This document shows, one piece after another, positions 30,583 to 39,273 of a stretch of DNA of 46,964 nt; position 1 is the first letter of the stretch, and every line of letters begins with the position of its first letter. The DNA is from a virus. The translations under genes were made by a program, and so were the position numbers. The notes beneath the pieces were generated by a model that saw only the letters and a program-made list of their open reading frames with translations, made no database searches and was not told the origin of the DNA. Location: IMG/VR virus record IMGVR_UViG_3300008258_000032, positions 1 through 46,964 of that record; one strand, written 5' to 3'.

Positions 30583-32010
30583 ATGAAATACACAACAAGT
30601 AAACTAGAATCAATAGACCACACCATTAAGGGTGATTTCCCAGTAGATTTTGATCTACTATTTGATATTATGTATCAACAAAGTCCTACCTATCAACCAG
30701 AACTCGAAGCACTTAAGAAAGATTGGCTTGTAGAGCTTATTTCTAAGATCGAAGGAGTTACTGTGTACGAGAGAGGAGGCAATATCTATTGCACAAAAGG
30801 AGCAGCAGAATTCTATCCTACTATCGTAGCTCACTATGACACAGCTCAAGACTATCATGCTGGGATGAGAATCTTTAAGACAGATGAATGGATTTTTGGC
30901 TTTGACAATGCAAGAGGCGAACAGTGTGGCTTAGGTCTCGATGACTCTGTAGGTGTATGCTTTGCTATCCAAATGCTTAAGATGATGCCTGCTTGTAAGG
31001 TGTTCTTGCCTTATGGCGAGGAGAGAGGTCTAGTAGGTACTTATGCTTGCGATATGAGCTTCTTTGACGACTCTTTGGTTGTTACTCAGCTAGATCGCAG
31101 ATCCTATACAAATGACTTCATTAAGTATACAAATGGTGTTCAGACTTTCAACCCTGAGCATTATGACTTAATTGGTGATTTGATGGATAAGTATGGTTAC
31201 ACTCTTAATTCAGGCACAGCTACTGACGTAGGTGGTCTTCGTAAGCGAGGTCTTAAGGTATCTTCTCACAATTTATCTTGTGGTTATTTCAACGAGCATG
31301 GAGATAGCGAGGTAGCAAGTGTAGCACTTCTTACTAATGCTTTTAGTTTTGCTTATGAAATGCTTACAATGCTAGCTGAGAGAAACATTCCTCTTACCTT
31401 CCCTGTACCTAATCTTCGTTCTGAGCTTCCGTATGGAGGTAGTAAGACTAAATCTAGTACTACTTACTTGGGAACAGGTGCTAAGCAAATTAATATCTGG
31501 GATGACGATGATGAAGATTGGTACTATGACATACAGAGGGGAGAGTGGATGCCCCCAAAAAGCGAATTGGCTTCTACTAAAAGTTCAAAGCACTGGTCTA
31601 AACCAGAAGATCCCTTGGACATGTTAGATCCTTTTGGAGATATTGCTTATGATAAAGATAAAGCAGAAGAAGCCGCAGCAGAGGAGGAGTATGAAATCTA
31701 CAGCGAATGGATAGCAGAATGTTATCCTCAGTATCAAGACCCAAGACTAAGAGAAGGACTAGAGTCATTCAGCAATAAGTCTAAAGTTCTCTACAAACAA
31801 GCAGACCTTGATGAAATGATGATGGAAGGTATCTGTCCTAATTGTCTAGGTGATAAACTTCACGTTACAAATGATTTGTTACTTAACAGTTATTGTTATG
31901 AATGCGAAAGCATCTTTAACGTACCTGAAGACGAGCAAGATTTCATTGAGACAATGATGAAAGACTGCAAAGCTGGGGAAGTTCCTTTCGAGGAAATTGT
32001 AAAACTGTAA
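30583..32010 (+). CDS. M20/M28-type zinc peptidase with C-terminal zinc ribbon
   Basis: 475 aa. Metal-ligand layout of di-zinc aminopeptidases: AHYDTAQ (His84, Asp86), GLGLDDSVG (Asp120 or 121), YGEERGLVG (Glu146/147), TQLDRRS (Asp171), and a final SSHNLSCGYFNEHGDSE. The catalytic domain spans about 1-280; an acidic linker (WDDDDEDWYYD, then AEEAAAEEEYE) leads to a ribbon CPNC...CYEC near 425-450. The substrate could be a host or phage protein, or a small peptide. A peptidase between replication genes is unusual. Confidence 0.75.
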   Translation: MKYTTSKLESIDHTIKGDFPVDFDLLFDIMYQQSPTYQPELEALKKDWLVELISKIEGVTVYERGGNIYCTKGAAEFYPTIVAHYDTAQDYHAGMRIFKTDEWIFGFDNARGEQCGLGLDDSVGVCFAIQMLKMMPACKVFLPYGEERGLVGTYACDMSFFDDSLVVTQLDRRSYTNDFIKYTNGVQTFNPEHYDLIGDLMDKYGYTLNSGTATDVGGLRKRGLKVSSHNLSCGYFNEHGDSEVASVALLTNAFSFAYEMLTMLAERNIPLTFPVPNLRSELPYGGSKTKSSTTYLGTGAKQINIWDDDDEDWYYDIQRGEWMPPKSELASTKSSKHWSKPEDPLDMLDPFGDIAYDKDKAEEAAAEEEYEIYSEWIAECYPQYQDPRLREGLESFSNKSKVLYKQADLDEMMMEGICPNCLGDKLHVTNDLLLNSYCYECESIFNVPEDEQDFIETMMKDCKAGEVPFEEIVKL

Positions 32011-32013
32011 CTT

Positions 32014-32292
32014 ATGGATATAGAACACTATGGAGAAAGTCTGGAGTCACATCCAGACTTTCTTTTTATGAAAAAAATGTGGATAGAAGACCAAATTCTC
32101 TTGCAAAAAGATGAGGATTTGCCTATCTTTGTAGACCCAATAAAGATTAATTCTCAGGAAATCTTTAAGGGTGTAAACTTTACTTTAATAAAACCAACAG
32201 ATGAAGAAAACGTTTTACGAAGTCCTCTGGGCACTGCTACAGAAGGAGAAGATGATAGACAAGTGGATTTACGAAGAGAAACTTCTACATAA
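32014..32292 (+). CDS. Hypothetical protein overlapping the helicase-associated gene
   Basis: 92 aa: MDIEHYGESLESHPDFLFMK, then KMWIEDQILLQKDEDLPIFV. The last 30 residues, within the 92-base overlap with the next gene, are low in hydrophobics and may not be selected as protein. Either the genes truly overlap or a frame change near 32200 splits one protein. Confidence 0.5.
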   Translation: MDIEHYGESLESHPDFLFMKKMWIEDQILLQKDEDLPIFVDPIKINSQEIFKGVNFTLIKPTDEENVLRSPLGTATEGEDDRQVDLRRETST

Positions 32293-32758
32293 CGGAACTA
32301 CTTATAGTTGGACACCTAAAGCACTAGAGGATTTAGATCTTTCTAAATCTATCGGAGAGTTTATTTCTACTAGTACTTCTAACAATCCTACTCCACTGAG
32401 TAATCAAACTTCTGGAAAGAAGGAAATTGTTATCTCTGCTACTTGGCTAGCTGAGTTTGTAGGTAAGTTTAGTGCTAAGAATCTAGGAGTATCAGGTAAA
32501 ACCACAGACAAATCTAGCGTAGTAAAACGCTTAATTAGATTTATCAGTGAGTACGACTACACTCTTGAAGAAATAGCACAAGCAACAGATCTCTACATAA
32601 ATACACTTAAGTCTCAAGGAAACATTAGATTCGTTAGAGAATGTGGTTACTTTATCTACAAAAAGATAGATAACGTAGACCAAAGCGACTTAGCCAAATG
32701 GTGTGAGGAGTTGAAGAATGGTAGTGGGCCAGCTTACAATAGTCATCAAATTTTGTAA
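32201..32758 (+). CDS. Helicase-associated protein, possible loader
   Basis: 185 aa. N-terminal helices (MKKTFYEVLWALLQKEKMID), a Ser/Thr/Asn linker (ISTSTSNNPTPLSNQTSG), then a compact helical domain (SSVVKRLIRFISEYDYTLEE to FVRECGYFIYKKID). Directly before the DnaB-like helicase with two bases between them, a common place for a helicase loader or interacting protein. No AAA+ motif, so not a DnaC-type ATPase. Confidence 0.5.
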   Translation: MKKTFYEVLWALLQKEKMIDKWIYEEKLLHNGTTYSWTPKALEDLDLSKSIGEFISTSTSNNPTPLSNQTSGKKEIVISATWLAEFVGKFSAKNLGVSGKTTDKSSVVKRLIRFISEYDYTLEEIAQATDLYINTLKSQGNIRFVRECGYFIYKKIDNVDQSDLAKWCEELKNGSGPAYNSHQIL

Positions 32759-32760
32759 GT

Positions 32761-33873
32761 ATGGAGTTTGGACAATTAATTGGGCAGATAGAACGGAATA
32801 AACTAGTAAAGGAAGAGGGGGGATTAACTTCTATCCCTCCTCCATTTCCGAGACTAGGAGAACATTACGGAGGATTTACTAAAGGTTCTATTACTTGTTT
32901 AACAGCTGCATCAGGTGTAGGTAAGTCAAAGTTTGCTAAGTACATGACTATCTTAAACATCTACAAGCAAGTACGCTTGAACAAGAGTTCTATACAACCT
33001 AAAATCTTTTACTTTGCTTTAGAAGAAAGTGCTACAGACTTCTGGTTATCTTTTATCTCAATCTACATGTATGAGAAGCACAAGATAACTATTAGCGTAC
33101 AACAACTAAAGTCTATTGGTAATTACACTATGACTAATGATCTTATGGCTAAAGTTAAAGAGGCTGAAAGATTCATCTATAACCTACAAGAGATCGTAGA
33201 AGTAGTTGATTACATTAGAAACCCTACGGGAATCTCGAAATATATTAGAGCCTATTTTGATAACCCTGAAATCGGAGAGCACACATATAAAGAACTCGAA
33301 GACGGTAAGAAGTTAATCACAGGCTATAAGTATAGATCAGAAGATACCTGGGTATTTTTTATTTTAGACCACATTAGTCTTCTATCTAATGAGATAGCTC
33401 CTGACACTAAGATTAAGTTGTCATCTTATCAAACCTTTGACTTTATGATTAAGGATTACGTATTAGAGGTTTTCTCTAAGCGTTACAAGATGATTAACGT
33501 AATTGTACATCAGCAGACACCTGCATCAGAGAAACAGACTTACACCTACAAAGGTCAGTTGATGGAAGAAAAACTAGAACCTTCAATGGAAGAACTTCAC
33601 ATTAACAAAGGTGTACACCAAGACTACGAGATTGTCATTGGTTTATTTAGTCCTGCTAGATACAACATTGCTACCCATAATGGATATGATGTAAGTATCT
33701 TAGGTAACAAGTATCGCTCCCTTAAATTCCTTAAAGACCGTTACTATGGCTTAGAAAACTCAAGCATAGGACTATATTTTAATGGAGCTAACGGAGAGTT
33801 CCAAGAGTTACCTAGACCCCAGGATATGAATAACCCAGTGGGCAATTATTATGAACGATTTTTAAAAATGTAA
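32761..33873 (+). CDS. DnaB-like replicative helicase (RecA fold)
   Basis: 370 aa. Walker A ASGVGKSK (50-57), Walker B FFILDH (199-204), a VIVHQQ H-loop sensor (247-252), and FALEES (85-90) as the motif 1a region typical of DnaB family helicases. The N-terminal primase-binding domain of cellular DnaB is absent, as often in phages. It should unwind DNA at the phage fork together with the primase at 35850. Confidence 0.8.
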   Translation: MEFGQLIGQIERNKLVKEEGGLTSIPPPFPRLGEHYGGFTKGSITCLTAASGVGKSKFAKYMTILNIYKQVRLNKSSIQPKIFYFALEESATDFWLSFISIYMYEKHKITISVQQLKSIGNYTMTNDLMAKVKEAERFIYNLQEIVEVVDYIRNPTGISKYIRAYFDNPEIGEHTYKELEDGKKLITGYKYRSEDTWVFFILDHISLLSNEIAPDTKIKLSSYQTFDFMIKDYVLEVFSKRYKMINVIVHQQTPASEKQTYTYKGQLMEEKLEPSMEELHINKGVHQDYEIVIGLFSPARYNIATHNGYDVSILGNKYRSLKFLKDRYYGLENSSIGLYFNGANGEFQELPRPQDMNNPVGNYYERFLKM

Positions 33874-33876
33874 AGA

Positions 33877-34200
33877 ATGGATGAACAACAGAACCCCTAT
33901 TTAATTAGAATAATCAAGCAAATGTGTGATGTTATTAACGTAGACTATACTACTATCGACTTCAAGGAAGATGGATGGTATGAGAAGCACACATGGACCA
34001 TAGAACAAGAAGACAACTTCTTGATGTGGCTTTCCTCAGAACTTTACAACAATGAAGATATGAGAGAAGAGTTATTAACTGACCCTGAGAAAGATCTTCA
34101 GAACTGTTTCACTGCCGCTGTGCACTTTGTAGGCAACTTTGGGTGGGATACAGAAGATGATATCATAGGACAAATAGACGAAATCGAAGAAACAAAATAA
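33877..34200 (+). CDS. Small phage protein with WT motif (paralog of 25020 gene)
   Basis: 107 aa. DFKEDGWYEKHTWTIEQEDN and FLMWLSSELY match the family of the gene at 25020; acidic C-terminus (DDIIGQIDEIEETK). Four bases after the helicase gene and nine before the Sak4-like ATPase, so in the replication operon. Function unknown. Confidence 0.55.
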   Translation: MDEQQNPYLIRIIKQMCDVINVDYTTIDFKEDGWYEKHTWTIEQEDNFLMWLSSELYNNEDMREELLTDPEKDLQNCFTAAVHFVGNFGWDTEDDIIGQIDEIEETK

Positions 34201-34209
34201 AATAAATAT

Positions 34210-34905
34210 ATGTCAAGCAAACTAATCGCAATTGTAGGACCTTCAGGTACAGGTAAATCTACCTCTATCAGAACCCTCGATCCCAAAGAAACCTTTATCA
34301 TCAACGTAGCAAGGAAAGAATTGCCTTTCAAAGGAGCAGAGAAACTCTACAACACTGAGTCAAAGAACTACATGGAAGTAGATGAGATCGCTCAAATCAC
34401 AGCTTTGTTACAACAAATTAGCGATAAAGCACCACACATCAAGAATGTAATTATGGATGATGCTATCTACTCTATGTCTTTCCTTATGATGAAGAAAGCT
34501 AACGAAGTAGGTTTCGGTAAATTTGTAAACTTAGCTAAGGATGTAACCAACATGCTTACTACAGCTCGCAAACTTCGTAGTGACCTTAAAGTATTCTACA
34601 TCACTCACTCAGAAAACATAGAGGATGATGGACATATCGTAGGTCAGAAGATTAAGACTATCGGTAAAGCTTTGGACAACCAAATTGTGTTAGAAGGATT
34701 GTTTACTATCTGTCTTTATACTCACGTAGGTGAAGATAAGGATGAGAAAGCAACCTATCATTTTGTAACCAATCGTTTCAAGAACTATCCTGCGAAGAGC
34801 CCTATGGATATGTTTGCTGATACATTGATTCCAAATGACCTAAGTCTTGTATGTCAGACAATCGACACTTATTACACAGAAGAAGTACCAACAAAAAAGA
34901 AATAA
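34210..34905 (+). CDS. Sak4-like recombination ATPase (AAA_24)
   Basis: 231 aa. Walker A GPSGTGKST (10-18), Walker B IKNVIMDDAIYS (about 77-88) and an FYITHSE sensor (about 130-136). This short RecA-like ATPase fold is found in phage recombination modules, often next to an SSB, as here. Expected to promote single-strand annealing or repair in concert with that protein. Confidence 0.8.
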   Translation: MSSKLIAIVGPSGTGKSTSIRTLDPKETFIINVARKELPFKGAEKLYNTESKNYMEVDEIAQITALLQQISDKAPHIKNVIMDDAIYSMSFLMMKKANEVGFGKFVNLAKDVTNMLTTARKLRSDLKVFYITHSENIEDDGHIVGQKIKTIGKALDNQIVLEGLFTICLYTHVGEDKDEKATYHFVTNRFKNYPAKSPMDMFADTLIPNDLSLVCQTIDTYYTEEVPTKKK

Positions 34906-34934
34906 AATTTAAACAAACTTAAAGACAAACAATT

Positions 34935-35777
34935 ATGAAATTCGAAGAATTAGAAACCAGAGAGCCTTCATCAGGCAAAAAAATGTACACAGGATTTGCT
35001 CCTATTCAAATCGTTGCTGTAAACCCAACTAGTAAAGCTCTTGCTGCACTTTTGGGAATTGACGAAGATAAAATTAAAGAACCTAACTACCAAGGAGAAA
35101 ACGGAATGCGTTTGGACTTCTGGTATGTAAACCATCCAGACTTCAAAACAGAATTACGTGGTAAGTTCTCTTTGTGGGTTAACAACGATACTCGTACCTC
35201 ACAAGCAGGTAAGAAACAGTTTATTGACAACTATACAAAAACCTCTTGGGCTCTTAACTTGGCTGACTTGAGCGATGCACAATCTGCTTTGGATCCTTCT
35301 CGTAGAATGGATTTGAGAAGTGCACGTGAAGCTAAAGGTGGTGAAGAGTCAATTTACTCTTTGCTTAAAGCTTATGGTAACATCTCTCCTAAAGAGAAGC
35401 CATTTGTACTTGACTCTTGGAACTCTATTGCTAGAGGTAAGGGTAATGAGTTGGTAGACTTCTTTGCTCATTTTAACAAAGCTAACATGGGTGTTAAAGT
35501 TCTTTTAGGAATTAAAGATGGTAAGTACCAAGATGTATGCACTAAGGTATTTGTTAACGTAGGTGGTAAAATTACTGACTACGTAGCTAAGCAAATCACT
35601 GGTGAGTATGGTTTCAAGAGTTTCTATGGAAACTTTACCTTCAAAGAATACACTGAGAATGATGCTCCTGAAAGCAATGAAGTAGAGAGTCCTTTCTCTA
35701 ACGAACCTTCTATGAGTTGGGATACTAATGAGGTAGCAACTGCACCTATTAGCGAAGACGTAGACAGCTTGTTCTAA
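34935..35777 (+). CDS. Single-stranded DNA-binding protein (phage type)
   Basis: 280 aa. The gene follows a Sak4-like ATPase, has the highest codon bias in the block (frequent G/C-ending codons), and ends in a long acidic tail with a terminal Phe (EDVDSLF), like SSB tails that recruit partners. The body (residues 15-225) holds beta segments (MRLDFWYVNHPDFKTELRGK) compatible with an OB-fold, and is longer than cellular SSB. Identified by context and tail rather than by a firm motif. Ended by a strong terminator. Confidence 0.6.
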   Translation: MKFEELETREPSSGKKMYTGFAPIQIVAVNPTSKALAALLGIDEDKIKEPNYQGENGMRLDFWYVNHPDFKTELRGKFSLWVNNDTRTSQAGKKQFIDNYTKTSWALNLADLSDAQSALDPSRRMDLRSAREAKGGEESIYSLLKAYGNISPKEKPFVLDSWNSIARGKGNELVDFFAHFNKANMGVKVLLGIKDGKYQDVCTKVFVNVGGKITDYVAKQITGEYGFKSFYGNFTFKEYTENDAPESNEVESPFSNEPSMSWDTNEVATAPISEDVDSLF

Positions 35778-35805
35778 ATCTTTTAAATTATTCTATTCTA
35801 TTTTT

Positions 35806-35838
35806 AAAAAAGGGGGTTACATTTGTAGCCCCTTTTTT
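35806..35838 (+). terminator. Very strong terminator after SSB gene
   Basis: AAAAAAGGGGGTTAC pairs over about 15 positions with GTAGCCCCTTTTTT (G-U at two places), 4-nt loop, six T included in the arm. The sequence TACATTTG in its apex matches the -7 consensus but is explained by the stem. Confidence 0.9.
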
Positions 35839-35849
35839 ATTAACTGACT

Positions 35850-36839
35850 ATGGATTTAACAAGTATTGAAATCAGACCTAACGTACAAACACTGTACAAA
35901 CTTGTAGGACAAGAAACCTTGATGTCTTTTTACTTCGGAGAAAAGATAGACTTGAGAAATAAGTATAAGAATCCTTTCAGATCTGATAAGCATGCTACCT
36001 GTTTCTTCAAGTGGAGTCAAGGAGGTAACCTTTACTTTATTGATTACGCTACTGAGAAAATCCACTATAACTGCATAGACATAGCTCAAATGAGAACAGG
36101 ATATGAGTATCCTGATATCCTGTATAAAATTGAGTCAGACTTCCAGCTTAAGAACTTTAGCCTAGAAGACAGGCTTGGACTTAAAATAGAAGTAGATAGT
36201 CTTAAAACAGTTAAACCAGCAGAAGTAAAACCTGCATCCATTAAAGTAAAACTAACTAAGTTCAATCAGAAAGATTTAGAATACTGGTCTCAGTTCGGAG
36301 TAACAGAAAAGATTCTTAAGTTCTATGATGTACGAAGAGTAGAAAAGGCTTGGATAGCAGAGAATATATGGTACATTAATAACGACTTTGATCCTTGTTA
36401 TCGGTATAAAGAGAAAGATAAGTTTAAACTATATCGTCCTTATGCAGATAAGAGAGTAAAATTTAGAACTAACTTCTTTGGAGGTATGCTTGAGGGTTAT
36501 ACCCAGCTACCACATAAGGGAAGTATCTTAATTATTACCAAAGGAACTAAAGATGTGATGACCTTACATTCTATTGGAGTTAATGCAGTAGCTGTTAGAA
36601 GTGAAACAACTCCTATCTCAGAGAACGCCTATGAGCTTCTTAAGGCTAGGTTTGATTCCATATATGTTTGGTTTGATGCAGATAGAGCAGGAATAGAAGG
36701 AGCAAAGAAGATATCAGAGATGTACGATATACCAGTATTGTATCATCACGCAAGCTTAGGTAAAGACATAAGCGACATTTACAAAGTACACGGAAAAGAA
36801 AAATTAATAGAAATATGCCAACAGTTCACGATATTGTAA
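35850..36839 (+). CDS. DnaG-type primase with TOPRIM domain
   Basis: 329 aa. N-terminal region with NPFRSDKHATCFFKW (41-55) and CIDIAQ (75-80), as in the zinc-binding part of primases, although zinc ligands are incomplete. TOPRIM: ILIITKGTKDVMTLHSIGVN (226-245) and VWFDADRAGIEGAKK (273-287, metal Asp276 and Asp278). The usual catalytic Glu of the first TOPRIM motif (E-G) is Lys (TKG), a change also seen in related phage primases. Partners: helicase 32761. Overlaps the next gene by 25 bases. Confidence 0.8.
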   Translation: MDLTSIEIRPNVQTLYKLVGQETLMSFYFGEKIDLRNKYKNPFRSDKHATCFFKWSQGGNLYFIDYATEKIHYNCIDIAQMRTGYEYPDILYKIESDFQLKNFSLEDRLGLKIEVDSLKTVKPAEVKPASIKVKLTKFNQKDLEYWSQFGVTEKILKFYDVRRVEKAWIAENIWYINNDFDPCYRYKEKDKFKLYRPYADKRVKFRTNFFGGMLEGYTQLPHKGSILIITKGTKDVMTLHSIGVNAVAVRSETTPISENAYELLKARFDSIYVWFDADRAGIEGAKKISEMYDIPVLYHHASLGKDISDIYKVHGKEKLIEICQQFTIL

Positions 36840-37462
36840 AAGAAGCCTTAGCGTTAGCGTTTAAGGACTTAAAAGTGGAATCCTTAGTACAGGAAGGTGT
36901 TTGGAACAGAACAAGAAGCAAGAGTAAATATTCTAAGTATTATACAAAGAATGTAACGATTGTAACCCCAGAGGAAGCAGCAGCAAAGAGATTGGCTACA
37001 TTTCAAAGATCGCAAGAAACCAAAATAAACATTAGAAAGTTTAACGAGTTAGAGCAATCTATTATGTCTATTATATGTAGAGTACATAAGGTCGATATAG
37101 AAGACTTTGTAAGACTACGTAGAGGAAGAGAGTTAGTAGACGCAAGATTTCAGTTTGCAGCTGTGTTTAGACTTCAGTTCTACTACACATTATCTAAGAT
37201 AGGATTCCTCTTATCTAAAGATCACTCAAGTATCATCCATTCTATTAAGAAACACAAAGACTTTTACGACACTATTAGCTCTTATAAGGCTCAGTATGTA
37301 AAAGTTCTTAACGAGATTGAGAAAGAATACCCAGGACTCCTTAATACGGTCTTAAATCCTAACATTATTTTGGTAGAAGACAGAGCAGGTTGGGGTAAGA
37401 AGTCAAGAACCTTAGTTAACGGAGTGTTTTTAGAGCACATTAATAATGAAAAAACTAATTGA
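36815..37462 (+). CDS. DnaA domain IV-like DNA-binding protein
   Basis: 215 aa. Residues about 78-155 match the DnaA C-terminal domain: IMSIICRVHKVDIEDFVRLR, RGRELVDARFQFAAVFRLQF and the signature-like SKDHSSIIHSIKKH (134-147), which in DnaA contacts the DnaA box. The AAA+ part is missing; the N-terminus is basic and disordered (RTRSKSKYSKYYTKN). It may mark the phage origin or compete with host DnaA. Next to the primase by 25-base overlap. Confidence 0.75.
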   Translation: MPTVHDIVKEALALAFKDLKVESLVQEGVWNRTRSKSKYSKYYTKNVTIVTPEEAAAKRLATFQRSQETKINIRKFNELEQSIMSIICRVHKVDIEDFVRLRRGRELVDARFQFAAVFRLQFYYTLSKIGFLLSKDHSSIIHSIKKHKDFYDTISSYKAQYVKVLNEIEKEYPGLLNTVLNPNIILVEDRAGWGKKSRTLVNGVFLEHINNEKTN

Positions 37463-38147
37463 TATACCAGACGATTGGTATCAGCATTTAAGAGAAACAA
37501 TAGAGAGTCCGTATTTTAGAAGCCTTGGGGGTTTCATCGCTAGGGAAAGAGCAAGTAAACAGATCTTTCCTAAGAAGGATGAAGTCTTCAGGGCTTTTAA
37601 TTTAACTCCATTTCAGAAAGTTCGTGTAGTTATACTAGGTATGGACCCTTATCCAAACAAACATAAGGGGGAACCAGTAGCATGTGGACTTTCTTTCGCA
37701 CCTAGAAATCGAGACTACATACCTCCTTCCCTTAGGATTATGTACAATAGAATCAAACAAGACATTTATCCAGACGAATTATCCTTCCCCATAGATATGA
37801 ACATAGAATCATGGGCTAAGCAAGGAGTTCTTATGTTAAACGCTGCTTTGACTATTGAAGAAGGTAAGTCAGGTTCTCACTTGGAGCCTTGGAAACAGTT
37901 TACCGAAGAAGTACTTAAAACTTTAAGTAGTAGTACTACAGGTTTAATCTTTTGTTTCTGGGGTAAGGACGCCTTAAAGTTTGCTCACTTAGTTGATGAC
38001 AAATTTCACCACGTATTAACAGCATCTCATCCTGCTTCCGCACTATACAAAGGAGGAGAGTGGGAGTGCGATCACTTTACAAGAATTAACCAAATCCTTA
38101 TGGCCAGCAATCCAGATGATATTGTATGGCTAGAAAACTTAAAATAA
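37446..38147 (+). CDS. ung: Uracil-DNA glycosylase, family 1
   Basis: 233 aa. Catalytic loop VVILGMDPYPN (61-71, general-base Asp67), Ser/Pro loop PPSLRIMY (93-100), LMLNAALT (129-136, uracil-binding Asn132), and ASHPASA (193-199, His195). The canonical GQDPYH reads GMDPYP, and HPSPLS reads HPASAL. It removes uracil from DNA, consistent with thyA and dCMP deaminase in the same genome. Overlaps the DnaA-like gene by 17 bases. Confidence 0.9.
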   Translation: MKKLIDIPDDWYQHLRETIESPYFRSLGGFIARERASKQIFPKKDEVFRAFNLTPFQKVRVVILGMDPYPNKHKGEPVACGLSFAPRNRDYIPPSLRIMYNRIKQDIYPDELSFPIDMNIESWAKQGVLMLNAALTIEEGKSGSHLEPWKQFTEEVLKTLSSSTTGLIFCFWGKDALKFAHLVDDKFHHVLTASHPASALYKGGEWECDHFTRINQILMASNPDDIVWLENLK

Positions 38148-38151
38148 AAAC

Positions 38152-38349
38152 ATGAATTGGCAAGATTATGAGGCCTTAGGGCACTTAGAACTAAAAGGAC
38201 AACTAGTAGAATTTATCACTACTAGAGTTAAAGAAGTAAGACAAATGGAACAGAGCAGTGAGTACGATTACTGTGAGATCCAAGGAAGAGTCAAAGAACT
38301 AGCAGAACTAACAAAATTTATCGAATCAATTAAAAAAATCAAACTATGA
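38152..38349 (+). CDS. Hypothetical helical protein (65 aa)
   Basis: MNWQDYEALGHLELKGQLVE, then RVKEVRQMEQSSEYDYCEIQ and RVKELAELTKFIESIKKI: a likely coiled coil. Overlaps the DUF932 gene by four bases. Not recognised. Confidence 0.6.
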   Translation: MNWQDYEALGHLELKGQLVEFITTRVKEVRQMEQSSEYDYCEIQGRVKELAELTKFIESIKKIKL

Positions 38350-39194
38350 ATAAACTAGATTTATTAAACTCATCAAGAACAAATTGGGTAGTAGAAAAGA
38401 AAGCCTTGTTTGGTCCTGATGGGGAACCCACACCAGCATTTGGGGTCTTTAGAACAGACAACAACAGATGTTTAGGTATTGTAGGAGCCAAGTATGTTCC
38501 TACACAGAACGAAGAAATCCTAGATATGTTACTTGAAGCAGCAGCCCGAGTAAATATATCAGGTGAAAGAGGTGGTATGCTTGGAGAAGGACAGAAAGTC
38601 TATTACCAGTTTCCCCTAGAAGATGTAAAAATCGGAGGATCTTTTAACAAAAGATACTTAACTGCTTTGACTTCCCATGATGGAAGTTCTCCTATAGGCT
38701 TTGGTGCCACTAACGTAACTGTTGTATGTGCTAATACTTTTTATATGGCACTAAGGGATTCTCAGCGTGTAAGACACACCAAGAATTCACATGGTCGCCT
38801 AAGTCTTATCGTCTCTCAACTCCAAAACTCTCTCACCCAAGAAGAGCAGTTCATTGAAAAGTTGATTGATATGAGTACTATTAACGTACCTGAAACTGTT
38901 TCAGATGACTTTATCTTAAGTATTATCGGAGGTGATGTAGCTAACTCAAGAGGTAAGAACAGAGTAAACGATTTTCGTAGGTCTATTACTGCAGAGTATG
39001 AGACACACGGTAACACTGCTTATGCTTTGTTTAACGCAACTACTCGCTTTACTAACTATATGATGTCACACAAAAGTGTGGAAGCTAAGCGTGAGTCTTT
39101 GATTCATGGTAGTGCTTACACCATTAATAATAAAGGTTTGGAATTAATTTCCGAAACCTACACTCCCGTTCATAGAGAGTTATTATCTTTGTAA
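38346..39194 (+). CDS. DUF932 protein
   Basis: 282 aa. FRTDNNRCLGIVGAKYVPTQ (about residues 35-54), EEILDMLLEAA, RYLTALTSHDGSSPIGFGAT (about 103-122) and NVTVVCANTFYMALRD form the DUF932 (phage/plasmid-like TIGR03299) pattern. Such proteins are common next to replication genes in phages and plasmids; activity is not known. Ends with a weak hairpin. Confidence 0.8.
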   Translation: MNKLDLLNSSRTNWVVEKKALFGPDGEPTPAFGVFRTDNNRCLGIVGAKYVPTQNEEILDMLLEAAARVNISGERGGMLGEGQKVYYQFPLEDVKIGGSFNKRYLTALTSHDGSSPIGFGATNVTVVCANTFYMALRDSQRVRHTKNSHGRLSLIVSQLQNSLTQEEQFIEKLIDMSTINVPETVSDDFILSIIGGDVANSRGKNRVNDFRRSITAEYETHGNTAYALFNATTRFTNYMMSHKSVEAKRESLIHGSAYTINNKGLELISETYTPVHRELLSL

Positions 39195-39217
39195 TACCTG
39201 TTGCATGCCAAAAGATT

Positions 39218-39246
39218 AGGAGGTCACTAGATCTCCTTTTCTTTTT
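39218..39246 (+). terminator. Weak terminator
   Basis: AGGAG (39218-39222) pairs with CTCCT (39233-39237), followed by TTTCTTTTT. Between the DUF932 gene and the NinG-like gene. Confidence 0.5.
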
Positions 39247-39259
39247 GTGTGTTCTCAGT

Positions 39260-39267
39260 TATATTTG
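39260..39267 (+). promoter_or_regulatory. Possible -7 element TATATTTG
   Basis: Matches the Bacteroidota sigma-factor -7 consensus TAnnTTTG, six bases before the ATG at 39274, so a transcript would be leaderless or nearly so. No TTTG at the right -33 distance is visible. Confidence 0.35.
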
Positions 39268-39273
39268 TAGAGT

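Noticed and set aside
35818-35825. Promoter -7 box TACATTTG before the primase gene
   Set aside because: It lies in the apex of a very strong terminator and has no -33 partner; most likely chance.
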